NCBI GenBank assembly: GCA_903642225.1
Contig: CAHJWI010000006.1
Coordinates: 56,252-120,251 of the forward strand
Direction: 5' to 3'
Length of the DNA stretch: 64,000 bases
Source: Acidobacteriaceae bacterium
GTDB lineage: Bacteria; Acidobacteriota; Terriglobia; Terriglobales; Acidobacteriaceae
Shown here piece by piece: positions 1-10,311 of this stretch. Position 1 is the first letter of the stretch. The number at the start of each line of letters is the position of its first letter. Made by a program: the position numbers and the translations under genes. The notes beneath the pieces were generated by a model. The model was not told where the DNA came from. It searched no databases and saw only the letters and a list, made by a program, of their open reading frames with translations.

Positions 1-759
1 TTCGTTGCGAAAGAACTCGTAAATGCTGCCGTGTATGTCGTTGGAGCCGCTACGTGTCGCCACGTTGACCACACCTCCATTGAAGCGGCCGAACTCTGCC
101 GGCACGTTGTTAGCCGCGACCGTGAACTCGGCTATGTCGTCCACGATCGGAAAGAACGCCACTTGGCCGGGCTCCGGCTGCAGAGCGCTTATGCCGTCGT
201 ACAAGTATTCGTTCGTGCGTGGGCGGCCGCCGTTAATGCGTGGCAACAGCGTGCCAGGGGGCAGTTCCACGCCCGGTGCAAGCTGCGCAAGTTGGATAAA
301 GTTGCGCGAATTCAGAGGCAGCGCAATCACGGTACGGCCTGGAATCGTGGTCTGGATGTCAGAGGTACTGTTCTGCAGAGGCGGCGCATCGGCGGTGACC
401 TGCACAGTTTCATTGGCGCTGCCCGCCTTCAGCATGACGTCCAAACCAACAGTTTGACCCGTAGTCACGGTGATGCCGCTCTGCTGCGTGTGCGCAAAAC
501 CATTGCCATCCACCGACAACGAGTATCGGCTGGAAACCAGGTTGGGAAAGTCATAAGTGCCGGCGCTGCTTGTCGTCGAGCTCTGACGAATACCAGTGTT
601 GGTGTCGGTAAGCTCCACATGCGCGCCCGCGATGGTAGCTCCGGACGCGTCCGTCACGCGACCCTTTAGATCACCCAGCACCTGGGTGTATCCAACTGCA
701 GACAATGAAAGACTCGCGGCAACGCAGGCCCCTGACAACAAACTTCGCTTACAAAGCAT
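1..759 (-). CDS. TonB-dependent receptor, N-terminal part (runs off the left edge)
   Basis: The window opens inside this gene, so only its first 253 codons are visible. Residues 1-24 look like a signal peptide. Residues about 28-112 form a carboxypeptidase-regulatory-like beta-sandwich that opens with GDLKGRVTDASGA. From about 118 the plug region follows, with LPLNSRNF (148-154) and RINGGRPRTNEYLYDG (174-189), a signature of acidobacterial Oar-type receptors. Such proteins sit in the outer membrane and import large or scarce substrates with energy from TonB-ExbBD (a tonB cluster lies at 31.9-34.7 kb). The substrate cannot be told. An in-frame ATG at 789, behind a GAGGGAAG-like site, is a possible alternative start. 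A second receptor of this class is at 48.5 kb. Confidence 0.85.
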   Translation of the reverse strand, partial: MLCKRSLLSGACVAASLSLSAVGYTQVLGDLKGRVTDASGATIAGAHVELTDTNTGIRQSSTTSSAGTYDFPNLVSSRYSLSVDGNGFAHTQQSGITVTTGQTVGLDVMLKAGSANETVQVTADAPPLQNSTSDIQTTIPGRTVIALPLNSRNFIQLAQLAPGVELPPGTLLPRINGGRPRTNEYLYDGISALQPEPGQVAFFPIVDDIAEFTVAANNVPAEFGRFNGGVVNVATRSGSNDIHGSIYEFFRNE

Positions 760-904
760 GCCTACGATTTTAGACGAATCAAAATGCATAGGCAATGCGA
801 CTTCCCTCGCTCATAAAGGTGCCACAAGGTGTGCAAGTGACTAAGGCAGCAGGTAGACGACTGACGCCGAAGCTCAAGGTTCTAATCTCCCCAGCCCCAA
901 TCCG

Positions 905-1324
905 CTACTCGTCGATACGCTCGATCATTACGTCGGTGCTTTTGATCAGTGCCGCGGCAGTGTCACCCTTCTTCAGCCCCAGTTCACGCGCCGCGTCCGC
1001 AGTGATGATGCTGGTGATGTGACCACCATCGATGCTCAGAACGATCTGCGCGAGCAGCCCTTCTATCCGCACTGAAACCACCTTGCCTGCGATCTGATTC
1101 CGTCCGGATACCCGGCGAAAGCGCTCGCGTGACTCCGCCGCAGGCTTCGATTTGTCATTCGCCAAGTAGGGCTTTAAATTCGACGCGGCAATGCGATGAT
1201 GTCCGCCCACCGTCGGTGCCGACTTCAGCTTGCCTGTCAGAATCCACTGCTTGATCGTGGGATAGCTAATGCCGAGCATGCGCGCGGCTTCGCGTGGGGT
1301 AAGCATCTCTGTCGTTATAGCCAT
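905..1324 (-). CDS. HTH plus molybdate-binding (TOBE/Mop) regulator
   Basis: 139 residues in two parts. Residues 8-55 are an excisionase/MerR-like helix-turn-helix (TPREAARMLGISYPTIKQW, then VGGHHRI, the usual wing). Residues 75-135 are a Mop/TOBE fold (SGRNQIAGKVVSVRIEG, then LSIDGG and IITADAARELGLKKGD), which in ModE and molbindins binds molybdate or tungstate. The inferred role is a cytoplasmic molybdate-responsive regulator or Mo-storage protein. No modABC transporter is adjacent; the only other molybdenum gene seen is moaB at 40.5 kb. The sequence CACAAT lies 5 bases before the ATG and no ribosome-binding site is visible, so the message may be leaderless. Family confidence is high, ligand confidence moderate. 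Confidence 0.85.
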   Translation of the reverse strand: MAITTEMLTPREAARMLGISYPTIKQWILTGKLKSAPTVGGHHRIAASNLKPYLANDKSKPAAESRERFRRVSGRNQIAGKVVSVRIEGLLAQIVLSIDGGHITSIITADAARELGLKKGDTAAALIKSTDVMIERIDE

Positions 1325-1462
1325 GCTTTATTGTGCGGGACAGTACCCCATCAGCGCACACGTTTCACCGTCTCGTCTTCGCAGTGGACGGCCGCCGAAC
1401 CCCCTTGGCTACATACCGGGTGCATGGTCACGTAGCATAAAGCACGCCAAGGGAGATTTTCG

Positions 1463-2944
1463 ATGAAGGCTCTGACCGTCCTACTCGCGTCCGCCGCTAC
1501 ATTTCTTCTGCCAACACTGCTGTACCCTTCGTCCGGCTGCGCACAAGCCATCGATCTGACGTCCGCCGGCAAACCCCTCGCGACACAACCCGCTGACCCG
1601 GCCATTGCGGCCGCTCTGCAGGACGTTTCTGCGCCGAACATTCAAGCGGCAATCACACGACTGGTAGCGTTCAAAAACCGATCCACGGTGTCCTCCACCG
1701 AAAGGGATTTACCGGTCGGCACGGGAATCCTGGCTGCCGCCGACTGGATCCAGGCGCAGTTCGAGCAGTACAGCAAAGCCTGCAACGGATGCCTTGAGGT
1801 AAAGGTGGACGCCTTCGTCGAACCAGCAGCGACCGATCCGCGCTCTCGCATCAAACAGCCCACTCCCATACGCAACGTCTACGCCATCCTTCGCGGCACC
1901 GATCCGGTGGCGGCAAAGCGCATGTACCTGGTGACCGGCCACTACGACACCCGCGTGACCGATGTGTTGAACACGCACAACGACGCGCCGGGAGCAAACG
2001 ACGACAGCAGCGGCGTGGCTGTCAGCCTTGAGGCCGCCCGCGTGCTGAGTAAGTTCCGATTTCCGGCAACGCTGGTCTTCGTCGCCGTCGCAGGTGAGGA
2101 GCAGGGATTGTACGGCTCCCACCATCTAGCTCTTTTGGCAAAGCAGCAGGGTTGGCTGCTACAGGGCGTGCTCAACAACGACATCGTCGGCGGCGACACC
2201 ACGCCCGGTGACATGCTGCAGGACAAGACGCGGGTGCGTGTCTTTAGCCAGGGTGTACTTCCCAGCGCCCCGCCAGAGCAGCTGCGGCAGCAGTTAACCC
2301 TTGGTCTTGACAACGATTCCTCATCGCGGGAGTTGGCACGTGCTGTACTCGATGTCGACCGAACTTACTTCCCGGCGAACCGTGGCAGGAAGCCAATCAA
2401 AGCTGTCATGGAGCTTCGCCTTGACCGCTTCCTTCGTGGTGGCGACCATAAATCCTTTTCTGACGAGGGTTTCCCAGCTGTGCGCTTCACAGAATGGCGC
2501 GAAAACTTCAACCACCAGCACCAAGATTTGCGCAATGAAGGCGGCGTGGAGTACGGCGACCTGCTCAAGTTTGTCGACTTCAAGTATGTCGCCAACGTGG
2601 CGCGCCTGAACATCGCCACGCTTGCCACGTTGGCAAAGAGTCCCGGCGAATCGGAGAACGTACGTGTCGTCACGACCAACCTGGATAACAACACCACGCT
2701 GAAGTGGGAGTCCCCGCAGAGCGCATCTGGACCTGTCCGGTACGAGGTGGTGTGGCGCGAGACTGCGGCTTCTGACTGGCAGTACAGCGTGCATGCGGAG
2801 CTCTATGCCGCAAGAACAGGAGACAAGCAGATACACTCCGCTACCCTTCCTGTTTCCAAAGACAACGTCTTTTTCGGCGTGCGCGCATGCGATACGGGCG
2901 GCCATTGCAGCGCCGCTGTAACAGCGTTGCCGGAGCGTCCGTAG
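1463..2944 (+). CDS. secreted M28-family zinc aminopeptidase
   Basis: 493 residues with a signal peptide (about 1-28). The peptidase domain (about 90-390) shows the M28 metal-binding set: GHYDTR (His160), GANDDSSGVAVSLEAARVL (Asp180), GEEQGLYGS (Glu212/Glu213) and LNNDIVGGD (Asp240). The C-terminal 95 residues look like a fibronectin type III domain (TLKWESP, RYEVVWRE). The expected role is removal of N-terminal residues from peptides in the periplasm or outside the cell, with two zinc ions. The start is supported by AAGGGAG nine bases before the ATG. The gene stands alone; the regulator upstream is divergent. Confidence 0.9.
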   Translation: MKALTVLLASAATFLLPTLLYPSSGCAQAIDLTSAGKPLATQPADPAIAAALQDVSAPNIQAAITRLVAFKNRSTVSSTERDLPVGTGILAAADWIQAQFEQYSKACNGCLEVKVDAFVEPAATDPRSRIKQPTPIRNVYAILRGTDPVAAKRMYLVTGHYDTRVTDVLNTHNDAPGANDDSSGVAVSLEAARVLSKFRFPATLVFVAVAGEEQGLYGSHHLALLAKQQGWLLQGVLNNDIVGGDTTPGDMLQDKTRVRVFSQGVLPSAPPEQLRQQLTLGLDNDSSSRELARAVLDVDRTYFPANRGRKPIKAVMELRLDRFLRGGDHKSFSDEGFPAVRFTEWRENFNHQHQDLRNEGGVEYGDLLKFVDFKYVANVARLNIATLATLAKSPGESENVRVVTTNLDNNTTLKWESPQSASGPVRYEVVWRETAASDWQYSVHAELYAARTGDKQIHSATLPVSKDNVFFGVRACDTGGHCSAAVTALPERP

Positions 2945-3147
2945 AGGGCAAGCTCTAGGTGGTTTCTACAGATGAAGACAGTGTCATCGTCCTCGGAAGA
3001 CCAACTGCGACCATGCGTAGTTATTCAAGACTGATGTGCTCGCAATTTACGTGGGACAAATACAGAGTTACCTTGGAAAAGAAGAGAAAACACATGCAAC
3101 ATACAGCCATGGTTTTCCCTCTTACTCAGGCGACGGAGGATATCGAT

Positions 3148-3357
3148 ATGCAGGCAATTCACGATGGGCAGTGCGGACTGTGTGGTCACTTTGGTGAAAA
3201 CCATGCCAAGAACGATGTGTTGGTGAGCATCGTCACGAAGAAGGAAGCGGACGTCGTATTCATCGACGAGTGTGGCCACCCGCGACTGCAGGGCCTGCAC
3301 TTGAAGGTGACGCCGATCAGTGGTTGCGATGGCTTCGTCCCTTCGCTGGCTGCGTAA
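3148..3357 (+). CDS. small Cys/His-rich protein, possible zinc knuckle
   Basis: 69 residues. The ATG at 3148 follows GGAGG with eight bases between, which favours it over longer in-frame starts at 2959 and 3094. The protein carries CGLCGHFGENH near the N-terminus, DECGHP in the middle and SGCDGF near the end; four cysteines and several histidines in this pattern suggest a bound zinc, but no enzyme signature is present. There is no signal peptide or membrane segment, so it should be cytoplasmic. I do not know a function. A hairpin with a TTCG loop follows 44 bases after the stop. Confidence 0.65.
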   Translation: MQAIHDGQCGLCGHFGENHAKNDVLVSIVTKKEADVVFIDECGHPRLQGLHLKVTPISGCDGFVPSLAA

Positions 3358-3401
3358 GTTTTCAGGACTGCCGCATGAGGGTGCGGCGGATGGACAACGG
3401 C

Positions 3402-3421
3402 AAAGACGCTTCGGCGTCTTT
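3402..3421 (+). terminator. hairpin with UUCG tetraloop
   Basis: Perfect 8-bp stem AAAGACGC / GCGTCTTT closed by TTCG, with A-rich and T-rich ends on either strand. It lies between two convergent genes (the small Cys-rich protein and the endonuclease III-like gene) and could stop transcription both ways. Confidence 0.75.
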
Positions 3422-3466
3422 CCCGTTTGTGTTCTGTTTCCCTGTTGTGTCCGCGATGTGGGAGAC

Positions 3467-4267
3467 TCAGGCGGGCGGATTGAAGCTGCCAGACCTCCCA
3501 CTTGGACATAGAACCTGCAAAGGGCACCGGCTACATTGCGGATGGTGCGGTGTACATCGGCGCTGTCCCAAAGTTTTAACTAACCTGTGATCGTCGTCCA
3601 TCGTCGAGGCGTCCCAGTGTTGTGGCGCAATCCTCATCAACGCCTGCTCCACTTGCCGGGCCGTACTTCGCCAGCCTGCAAAGCCCAGCCGGGTCGACAC
3701 ACGCTGGTGATGCCCGTCCACTGACAACACACGCCGACGAAGCGACGAGAAGTTGACCACTGCCGCACTGACTTGTGATCCAACGCCGGGAAACTGCTCG
3801 ATCCAAGCACGGATTTTGTCTGTGTTGTACCCGGCCAGAAATGCCAGCGAGAGCGCACCCGTCCGCTGCGTGATCTGTTGCAGTGCTGCCTTTAGCTGAG
3901 GTGCCTTCCGGTCCGCAAAAGTGGCAAGTTGAATCGTCTCTTCAATCGTTGCTAAGGGCGCATCGCGCAGCCGTTCCCAACGCACCTCATCCCAACTGTT
4001 TGGGCCCGTCGGCCATCCGTGGTATCGCTCCCGTAGCGAGCGGAGCACGGCGTGCGATTCAGGCGTTTTTGTGCGCGCGCTGCACAGCGAATAGATGAGC
4101 TGCGTGAGTGGATCCCACACTTCGCGCGGCTCCGGCTTGCCGTACGCAGCCAACAACGCCTCGTGCACGGCCTGGAGGCGAACCGTTTCCGATGACGATG
4201 GCGTAGACATCGAGATGGGCACGCTTTCATCAAAGAGGGAAGGCTGCTCCGCGGGTCTCGGCGTCAT
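3467..4267 (-). CDS. endonuclease III-like DNA glycosylase (HhH-GPD, 4Fe-4S)
   Basis: 266 residues from the ATG at 4267. A TTG at 4342 would add 25 residues and overlap the upstream hydrolase by 29 bases, and neither start has a clear ribosome-binding site. The HhH-GPD fold is shown by the hairpin FPGVGSQVSAAVV and, 14 residues on, VDGHHQRV, which holds the catalytic aspartate. The C-terminus has the iron-sulphur loop C-x6-C-x2-C-x5-C (RRCTPHHPQC, SRC, PLQVLC). In E. coli endonuclease III the hairpin reads GVGRKTA and its lysine cuts the DNA strand; here that lysine is replaced by Gln, so a glycosylase without lyase activity, or a changed substrate, is likely. Role: base excision repair in the cytoplasm. 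Confidence 0.85.
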   Translation of the reverse strand: MTPRPAEQPSLFDESVPISMSTPSSSETVRLQAVHEALLAAYGKPEPREVWDPLTQLIYSLCSARTKTPESHAVLRSLRERYHGWPTGPNSWDEVRWERLRDAPLATIEETIQLATFADRKAPQLKAALQQITQRTGALSLAFLAGYNTDKIRAWIEQFPGVGSQVSAAVVNFSSLRRRVLSVDGHHQRVSTRLGFAGWRSTARQVEQALMRIAPQHWDASTMDDDHRLVKTLGQRRCTPHHPQCSRCPLQVLCPSGRSGSFNPPA

Positions 4268-4313
4268 ACTCACAGGGGATTGGACGCTATCTGTCCTTTG
4301 CAAGATCTTTGCC

Positions 4314-5411
4314 CTAATGAGCGGCAGCGAGGGTTCGCTCAAAGAAGGCTAGAGCCATTCCTGTCACTTTTCGGTGCACGGCGTTCCTATCCACACCGGA
4401 TGTCTCGGTGCAGTACTGTTGCAGAACCTGGATTCCCTCCGGCGTACATAGGTCAAGAAAGGTGTAGTGGCTTACCCCGGGCAGCAAGGCTATCCTGGCC
4501 TGCGGAATCCACGCGGCAAACTGCTCTGCATTGATGTTGGGTGGCGCCAACGTGTCTGCGGTGCCGGCCACCAACGTGATGGGCACCGTCACATATTCAA
4601 AACTGGACGCATGGAAAGCCTGTCCCGGCGCAGGAGCGATCGCGAACACGGAGCGAATGCGTGCGTCGCGGAAGCTTTCTCCCGAGCGTGCAAGCGAAGC
4701 CGGGCTGCTTGCGCGAACAGCCGCCAGCAGTGCTGACGCGTCACCAGGAACAGAGCCCAGCGTCGGTACGCGACACGTCTGCTCGTGGGAGTGGGTCATG
4801 CAAAACTCAAGAAAAGCCGGCTGATCTACACGCGCTCCCGCGAGTGCCAGCACAGTCTCGCCGCCAATCGAATAACCCAATGCGCCAATCCGTCCGGCAT
4901 CAACATGCGGTCCGTAGCTCTGGTCAGCAAGCACGCCATCCAATGCGTCAGAGATGTCGAGTGCACGCTCCCACCACAGCAGCAATCCCTCCGGTGTGTA
5001 AGGCTCCAGGGCATTGTTGCCCGGATGGTCGACAGCAAGCACCATGTACCCGTGCCTTGCCAGTTCCGGCGCGAGCCAGCCGAACTGGTCGGCGGTTCCA
5101 CCAAGGCCATGGCTCAGAACGACAAGGGGCAACTTGCCGGCCGACGCCGCCAGCGGCATGTCCTTCCCGGCAAGGCCCGCGCGAAACAGCGGGGAGAAAC
5201 CCGCAACGGTAAAGCTCTGCTCCACCTGCGGTGCGGTTACGTCCGTCGGGTACCACAGTAGGCAGTGTAGAAAGGTTTGCTGCGATCCGCGCCAGTTGCG
5301 GGCTTCCGTGGGATGAATCGTCAGGTCGGTAAGGCCGGCATGAAAGGCTTGCGCCGTTGCAACAGACACGATCAGTCCCAGTGCAAAAACGATCGAGACT
5401 CGGAGGTGCAT
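4314..5411 (-). CDS. secreted alpha/beta hydrolase
   Basis: 365 residues. The start at 5411 gives a signal peptide (MHLRVSIVFALGLIVSVATAQA); a longer frame from 5513 lacks one. The core has LSHGLGG (oxyanion-hole region), GYSIGGE with the nucleophile serine, GTADTLAPP with the likely acid and GVSHYTFLD with the histidine, so the triad is complete. The arrangement resembles the platelet-activating-factor acetylhydrolase/dienelactone hydrolase branch, so the substrate is probably an ester or lactone outside the cytoplasm. The stop lies inside the longest possible reading of the downstream glycosylase gene, and the GIN-repeat gene lies 73 bases upstream on the same strand. Confidence 0.8.
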   Translation of the reverse strand: MHLRVSIVFALGLIVSVATAQAFHAGLTDLTIHPTEARNWRGSQQTFLHCLLWYPTDVTAPQVEQSFTVAGFSPLFRAGLAGKDMPLAASAGKLPLVVLSHGLGGTADQFGWLAPELARHGYMVLAVDHPGNNALEPYTPEGLLLWWERALDISDALDGVLADQSYGPHVDAGRIGALGYSIGGETVLALAGARVDQPAFLEFCMTHSHEQTCRVPTLGSVPGDASALLAAVRASSPASLARSGESFRDARIRSVFAIAPAPGQAFHASSFEYVTVPITLVAGTADTLAPPNINAEQFAAWIPQARIALLPGVSHYTFLDLCTPEGIQVLQQYCTETSGVDRNAVHRKVTGMALAFFERTLAAAH

Positions 5412-5484
5412 TAACCCGATTGTAACGAAACGGAGGTGCAATGGCCGGGAGAACAATCGGCTCGCCCGGCCCAGGTGAGCCCAT

Positions 5485-6327
5485 CTACAGGGCCTGGAGG
5501 TGGATGCTCCCACTGCCAGTAGTCACCCGGATGTTTGCTCCACCGCCGTTCAGCGTCCCATTGAGGGTGTGTCGTTCACCCATGTCACCCTGCGATGTTA
5601 CGGGTAGATCGCTGTGAATGCTGCCGCTGCCGGTAGAAGCGTGAAGGTCGGCACGCGTGTCACGCGCCAGCCGAAGGTTCACATCGCCGCTGCCGCTGGT
5701 GAGAGTTGCGCCTTCCTGCAGATTGCCCGCTGCAAGGTCAAGCGTGCCGCTGCCGGTATGTGCCTCTAGTTGGGTGAAGCCACCATCCAGGTGGATGTCG
5801 CCACTACCGGTGCGTGCGTTCATCGTTCCGGCGAGACTCCTGCCGCGCAGCTCGCCACTGCCTGAACGCAGACTTAAAGCCCCCGCGAGTTCTCCAACTG
5901 TAATGTCGCCGCTGCCGGTGTGCATCGCAATGGAACCGCGCACACCGTTTAGGCTGAGATCTCCGCTTCCACTGCCCAGGTCGACAGACGACTCCTGCGG
6001 CAACTCCACTGTCAATTCCGGCCCCTTGCCGCTATTCCAGTTCCAACCGTGGCTCTCATCCTGCTTCAGAACGAAGCGGAGGTGGTTACCGCTCTGCTGC
6101 TCTTCCAGATGGTAGCGCGACCGGTCAGCGCCGTTCATCTCAAGGTGAACGTGAATGTCGCGGCAGTTTCCGCAGCTGTGCGCATGGATGGAGCCGCTGC
6201 CAAGCATTGCCTCAAGCTCCGCGCGACCCTGAACCGGATAGTGCCTGTCGACCGTCTGTGGCACCTCTGCCACGGCGGATGCGGCAACGAAAATGCAGGA
6301 GAGGAGAAACGGAATTTGAGAGCGCAT
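5485..6327 (-). CDS. secreted GIN/DUF4097-type beta-helix repeat protein
   Basis: 280 residues. ATG 6327 follows GGAGGT by five bases; residues 1-21 are a signal peptide. After a 90-residue head with a CGNC pair, the rest is built from about eight copies of a roughly 19-residue unit centred on GSGS, GSGD, GSGE or GSGT (for example GSGDLSLNGVRG, GSGDITVGELAG, GSGELRGRSLAG, GSGDIHLDGG). This is the pattern of the putative adhesin/GIN domain, a right-handed parallel beta-helix. It should be periplasmic or on the surface. The function of the family is not established. It lies between rpoD (120 bases upstream) and the hydrolase on the same strand. Confidence 0.8.
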   Translation of the reverse strand: MRSQIPFLLSCIFVAASAVAEVPQTVDRHYPVQGRAELEAMLGSGSIHAHSCGNCRDIHVHLEMNGADRSRYHLEEQQSGNHLRFVLKQDESHGWNWNSGKGPELTVELPQESSVDLGSGSGDLSLNGVRGSIAMHTGSGDITVGELAGALSLRSGSGELRGRSLAGTMNARTGSGDIHLDGGFTQLEAHTGSGTLDLAAGNLQEGATLTSGSGDVNLRLARDTRADLHASTGSGSIHSDLPVTSQGDMGERHTLNGTLNGGGANIRVTTGSGSIHLQAL

Positions 6328-6447
6328 GGGTGACCTCCAGTGTCTTGTACGCGGCTGGGCCGCAAACAGTTCCTCTTTTCTGGGACGAGGAAATAAAACG
6401 AGGGACAAGCCATGCGACTTGCCCCCCTTACTCCGTCGATAATGCTT

Positions 6448-8154
<1,707 letters not shown>

Positions 8155-8351
8155 GTTGCGGCGCTCCAGGTAAAACGGGATTCAGATGGGCTGCGGCGCA
8201 CCAGGTGGCGGGTGCAGACACGTATCCTGTCTGATGGTTCAGAATGTACACAAGGGCTGAAGGAGTAGGTGCGGCTCTAATGGCCGCGGCGCAAGGTTTA
8301 CGGCCGTATCAGGACCGAGCCATCTGGGCGCACTTCTTCAGCGTTGTGTAG

Positions 8352-8722
8352 AATAGCACACTTAATAGACGCAAACTGGCCCAAAAAGATGCGTACCCGG
8401 GACCGCACACGGCGGGTAAGGACTCGAATCTAGCCGAGAGCAGACACGCCTTCGCATCGGAGACGCCTGCCGCAGCGAACGGCAGCGTACACATAGGCTC
8501 CGACGAGCGGCGGTTCTACGAGCGACACGTCTATTTGCTTCCCATGGCGATGTCAGGTATGCCGAAGCGTGCGGATGGTACAACGATGAGGCTGCATGCT
8601 CGGTTGATGTCACCAACCCACGCTGGGCGGCTGTTCGGCTAAGCGACAGCTTGCAGGTGCGATGGACGGATGCGCCGGTGCCGGCGGACATGCCGCTGCA
8701 ATGGATAGAGGCACGGGAGTAA
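8352..8722 (+). pseudogene. possible decayed gene in the rpoD/flippase gap, family unknown
   Basis: The 615 bases between rpoD and the flippase contain no intact gene. From 8352 an open frame without a start codon reads ...GSDERRFYERHVYLL; at about 8540 a second frame (+1) continues with ...YAEACGWYNDEAAC... and ...MPLQWIEARE to a TAA at 8720. Both stretches have GC-rich third positions and ordinary composition, as if one gene had suffered a frameshift and lost its start. I cannot name a family. Both could be chance. The part from 8155 to 8351 holds only the rpoD leader, where I see no clear promoter. Confidence 0.25.
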
Positions 8723-8769
8723 CGAGGTCGCGTTTTCGCCGCTCATCGTGATACACGTCTGTTAGCGCC

Positions 8770-10293
8770 ATGAGCCTTCGCCGCCTCTTTCAAATTCTGC
8801 TTACTGGTTTTGTTGGCCAGGGTCTTTCCGTCCTTACGCAGTTGCTGGTGCCGCCCTTCTTTTTCAAGTTCTACGGCAGCGGCGTTGAAATTTATGGCGA
8901 GTGGACGGCGCTGAGCGCGGCAATCGGCTACCTGAGCACGCTGAACTATGGCGTGCAGACGTACGCATCCAACCAGATGACGATTCTGTATGGCGGCGGC
9001 GATGTACAGGGTGCGAAGGCGATCCAGGCGAGCGCTTTCCGGCTGTTGCTGCTGTTCTGCACCGTGTTCGCGGCGGGTGGGTTGTTGGTGTTCGTGCTGC
9101 CGGTTGCGGGCTGGTTGCGGCTGCGGCATGTGGGCGACCACGCGGCGGCGGTGACGCTGTATCTCCTAATTCTGCAGATTGGCATGAACATGTTTTTCAG
9201 CCTGCTGACGAACAGTTACATGGCCGTTGGGCTCTTGCATCGGGGCAATTACATAAGCAGTGCGCAGCGGCTGATGATGATCCTGTCGATGGCTGGGGCG
9301 ATTGCGCTGCATGGCAGCTTTCCGGTGTTGGCGGGAGTGCAACTGCTGTCGTACGTCGTGTTTCTGATGTACGCGCTGCTGGATCTGCGGCATGTGGCAC
9401 CGGACCTGGTACCGAGTCTGCGCGAGGGATCGTGGGCGCAGGTAAAGGCGATCCTGAAGCCGAGCGGACACTTCGGCCTGATTGCGGTGGCCGGGTTCCT
9501 GACGTGGCAGGGGCCTGTGCTGCTGATTCAGCGGGTGCTGGGGCCAGGTGCGGTGGCGGTGTTTGCGCTGGTGCGGGTGGTCTTCCAAATGTCGCGCCAG
9601 TTGCTGAGCATGGCCAGCAGCGTGTTTGCACAGGACATTACGCTGATGGTGGGGCGCAAGGATTTTGCACAATTGCGCAAGCTGTATGACCTGAGCGAGC
9701 GGTTTGTGCTGTTCCTGATTCCAGTGATCAGTATCGGGTCGTTGCTGATGTGTCCTTTTCTGTTCACGATATGGCTGCACAAGCGGTCGATCTATCAGCC
9801 TGAGTTGTGCATCCTGATGGCGCTGGTGAGCGCGGTGCTTGGGCTGAAGGAACACAAGACACAATTTCAGTCGAGCAGCAACGAGCATGAAACGCTGTCG
9901 ACGTTCATCCTGACGGGTTACAGCGCGATGCTGCTCCTTTCGATCCCGGTGATGCATCGCTTTGGGATTACCGGTTTCATTGTGACGTGGCTGGTTTGGG
10001 AGATTGCCCAGACGGCCGGCGTGGTGCGCCTGAACACGCGGCTGTTTCCGGAAGAGCACCAGTTCGACACGCACCTGCTGCGGCGTTTCTGCATTTTTAT
10101 TGCAGTTGCGTTTGCGGCCATTGCGGTGCCTGCGCTGCGGGAGGCACAGTGGCCGCTGCCCACCGGGGTCGCGGTCGCGGTGCTGATCAGTGCCGTGCTG
10201 GCGGGTACGGGCTACCTTGTGTTTCAGCTTGAGGACATCCGCAAGCTGCTGGTGGTGCGGTACCGGCGGCGACAGGCGGTGGTGCAGACCTGA
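8770..10293 (+). CDS. polysaccharide flippase (Wzx/MATE-like)
   Basis: 507 residues, strongly hydrophobic, with about 12-14 membrane segments and no signal peptide. The N-terminus (LFQILLTGFVGQGLSVLTQLLVPPFFF) and the spacing of charged loops match the polysaccharide exporter branch of the MOP superfamily, which flips undecaprenyl-linked oligosaccharides across the inner membrane. No glycosyltransferase or polymerase genes lie beside it, so the pathway served (O-antigen, exopolysaccharide) cannot be read from context; one GT2 gene lies at 31 kb. No strong ribosome-binding site precedes the ATG. Confidence 0.8.
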   Translation: MSLRRLFQILLTGFVGQGLSVLTQLLVPPFFFKFYGSGVEIYGEWTALSAAIGYLSTLNYGVQTYASNQMTILYGGGDVQGAKAIQASAFRLLLLFCTVFAAGGLLVFVLPVAGWLRLRHVGDHAAAVTLYLLILQIGMNMFFSLLTNSYMAVGLLHRGNYISSAQRLMMILSMAGAIALHGSFPVLAGVQLLSYVVFLMYALLDLRHVAPDLVPSLREGSWAQVKAILKPSGHFGLIAVAGFLTWQGPVLLIQRVLGPGAVAVFALVRVVFQMSRQLLSMASSVFAQDITLMVGRKDFAQLRKLYDLSERFVLFLIPVISIGSLLMCPFLFTIWLHKRSIYQPELCILMALVSAVLGLKEHKTQFQSSSNEHETLSTFILTGYSAMLLLSIPVMHRFGITGFIVTWLVWEIAQTAGVVRLNTRLFPEEHQFDTHLLRRFCIFIAVAFAAIAVPALREAQWPLPTGVAVAVLISAVLAGTGYLVFQLEDIRKLLVVRYRRRQAVVQT

Positions 10294-10311
10294 GGGAACT
10301 CGGTCGTGAGC

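Noticed and set aside
2959..3147. Longer N-terminus of the Cys-rich protein
   Set aside because: The upstream codons lack a ribosome site, while ATG 3148 has GGAGG at the right distance and the conserved-looking part begins there.
8410..8430. GGACTCGAA resembling a tRNA T arm
   Set aside because: The flanking bases cannot form an acceptor, D or anticodon arm; the match to tRNA-Arg is about nine bases and probably chance.
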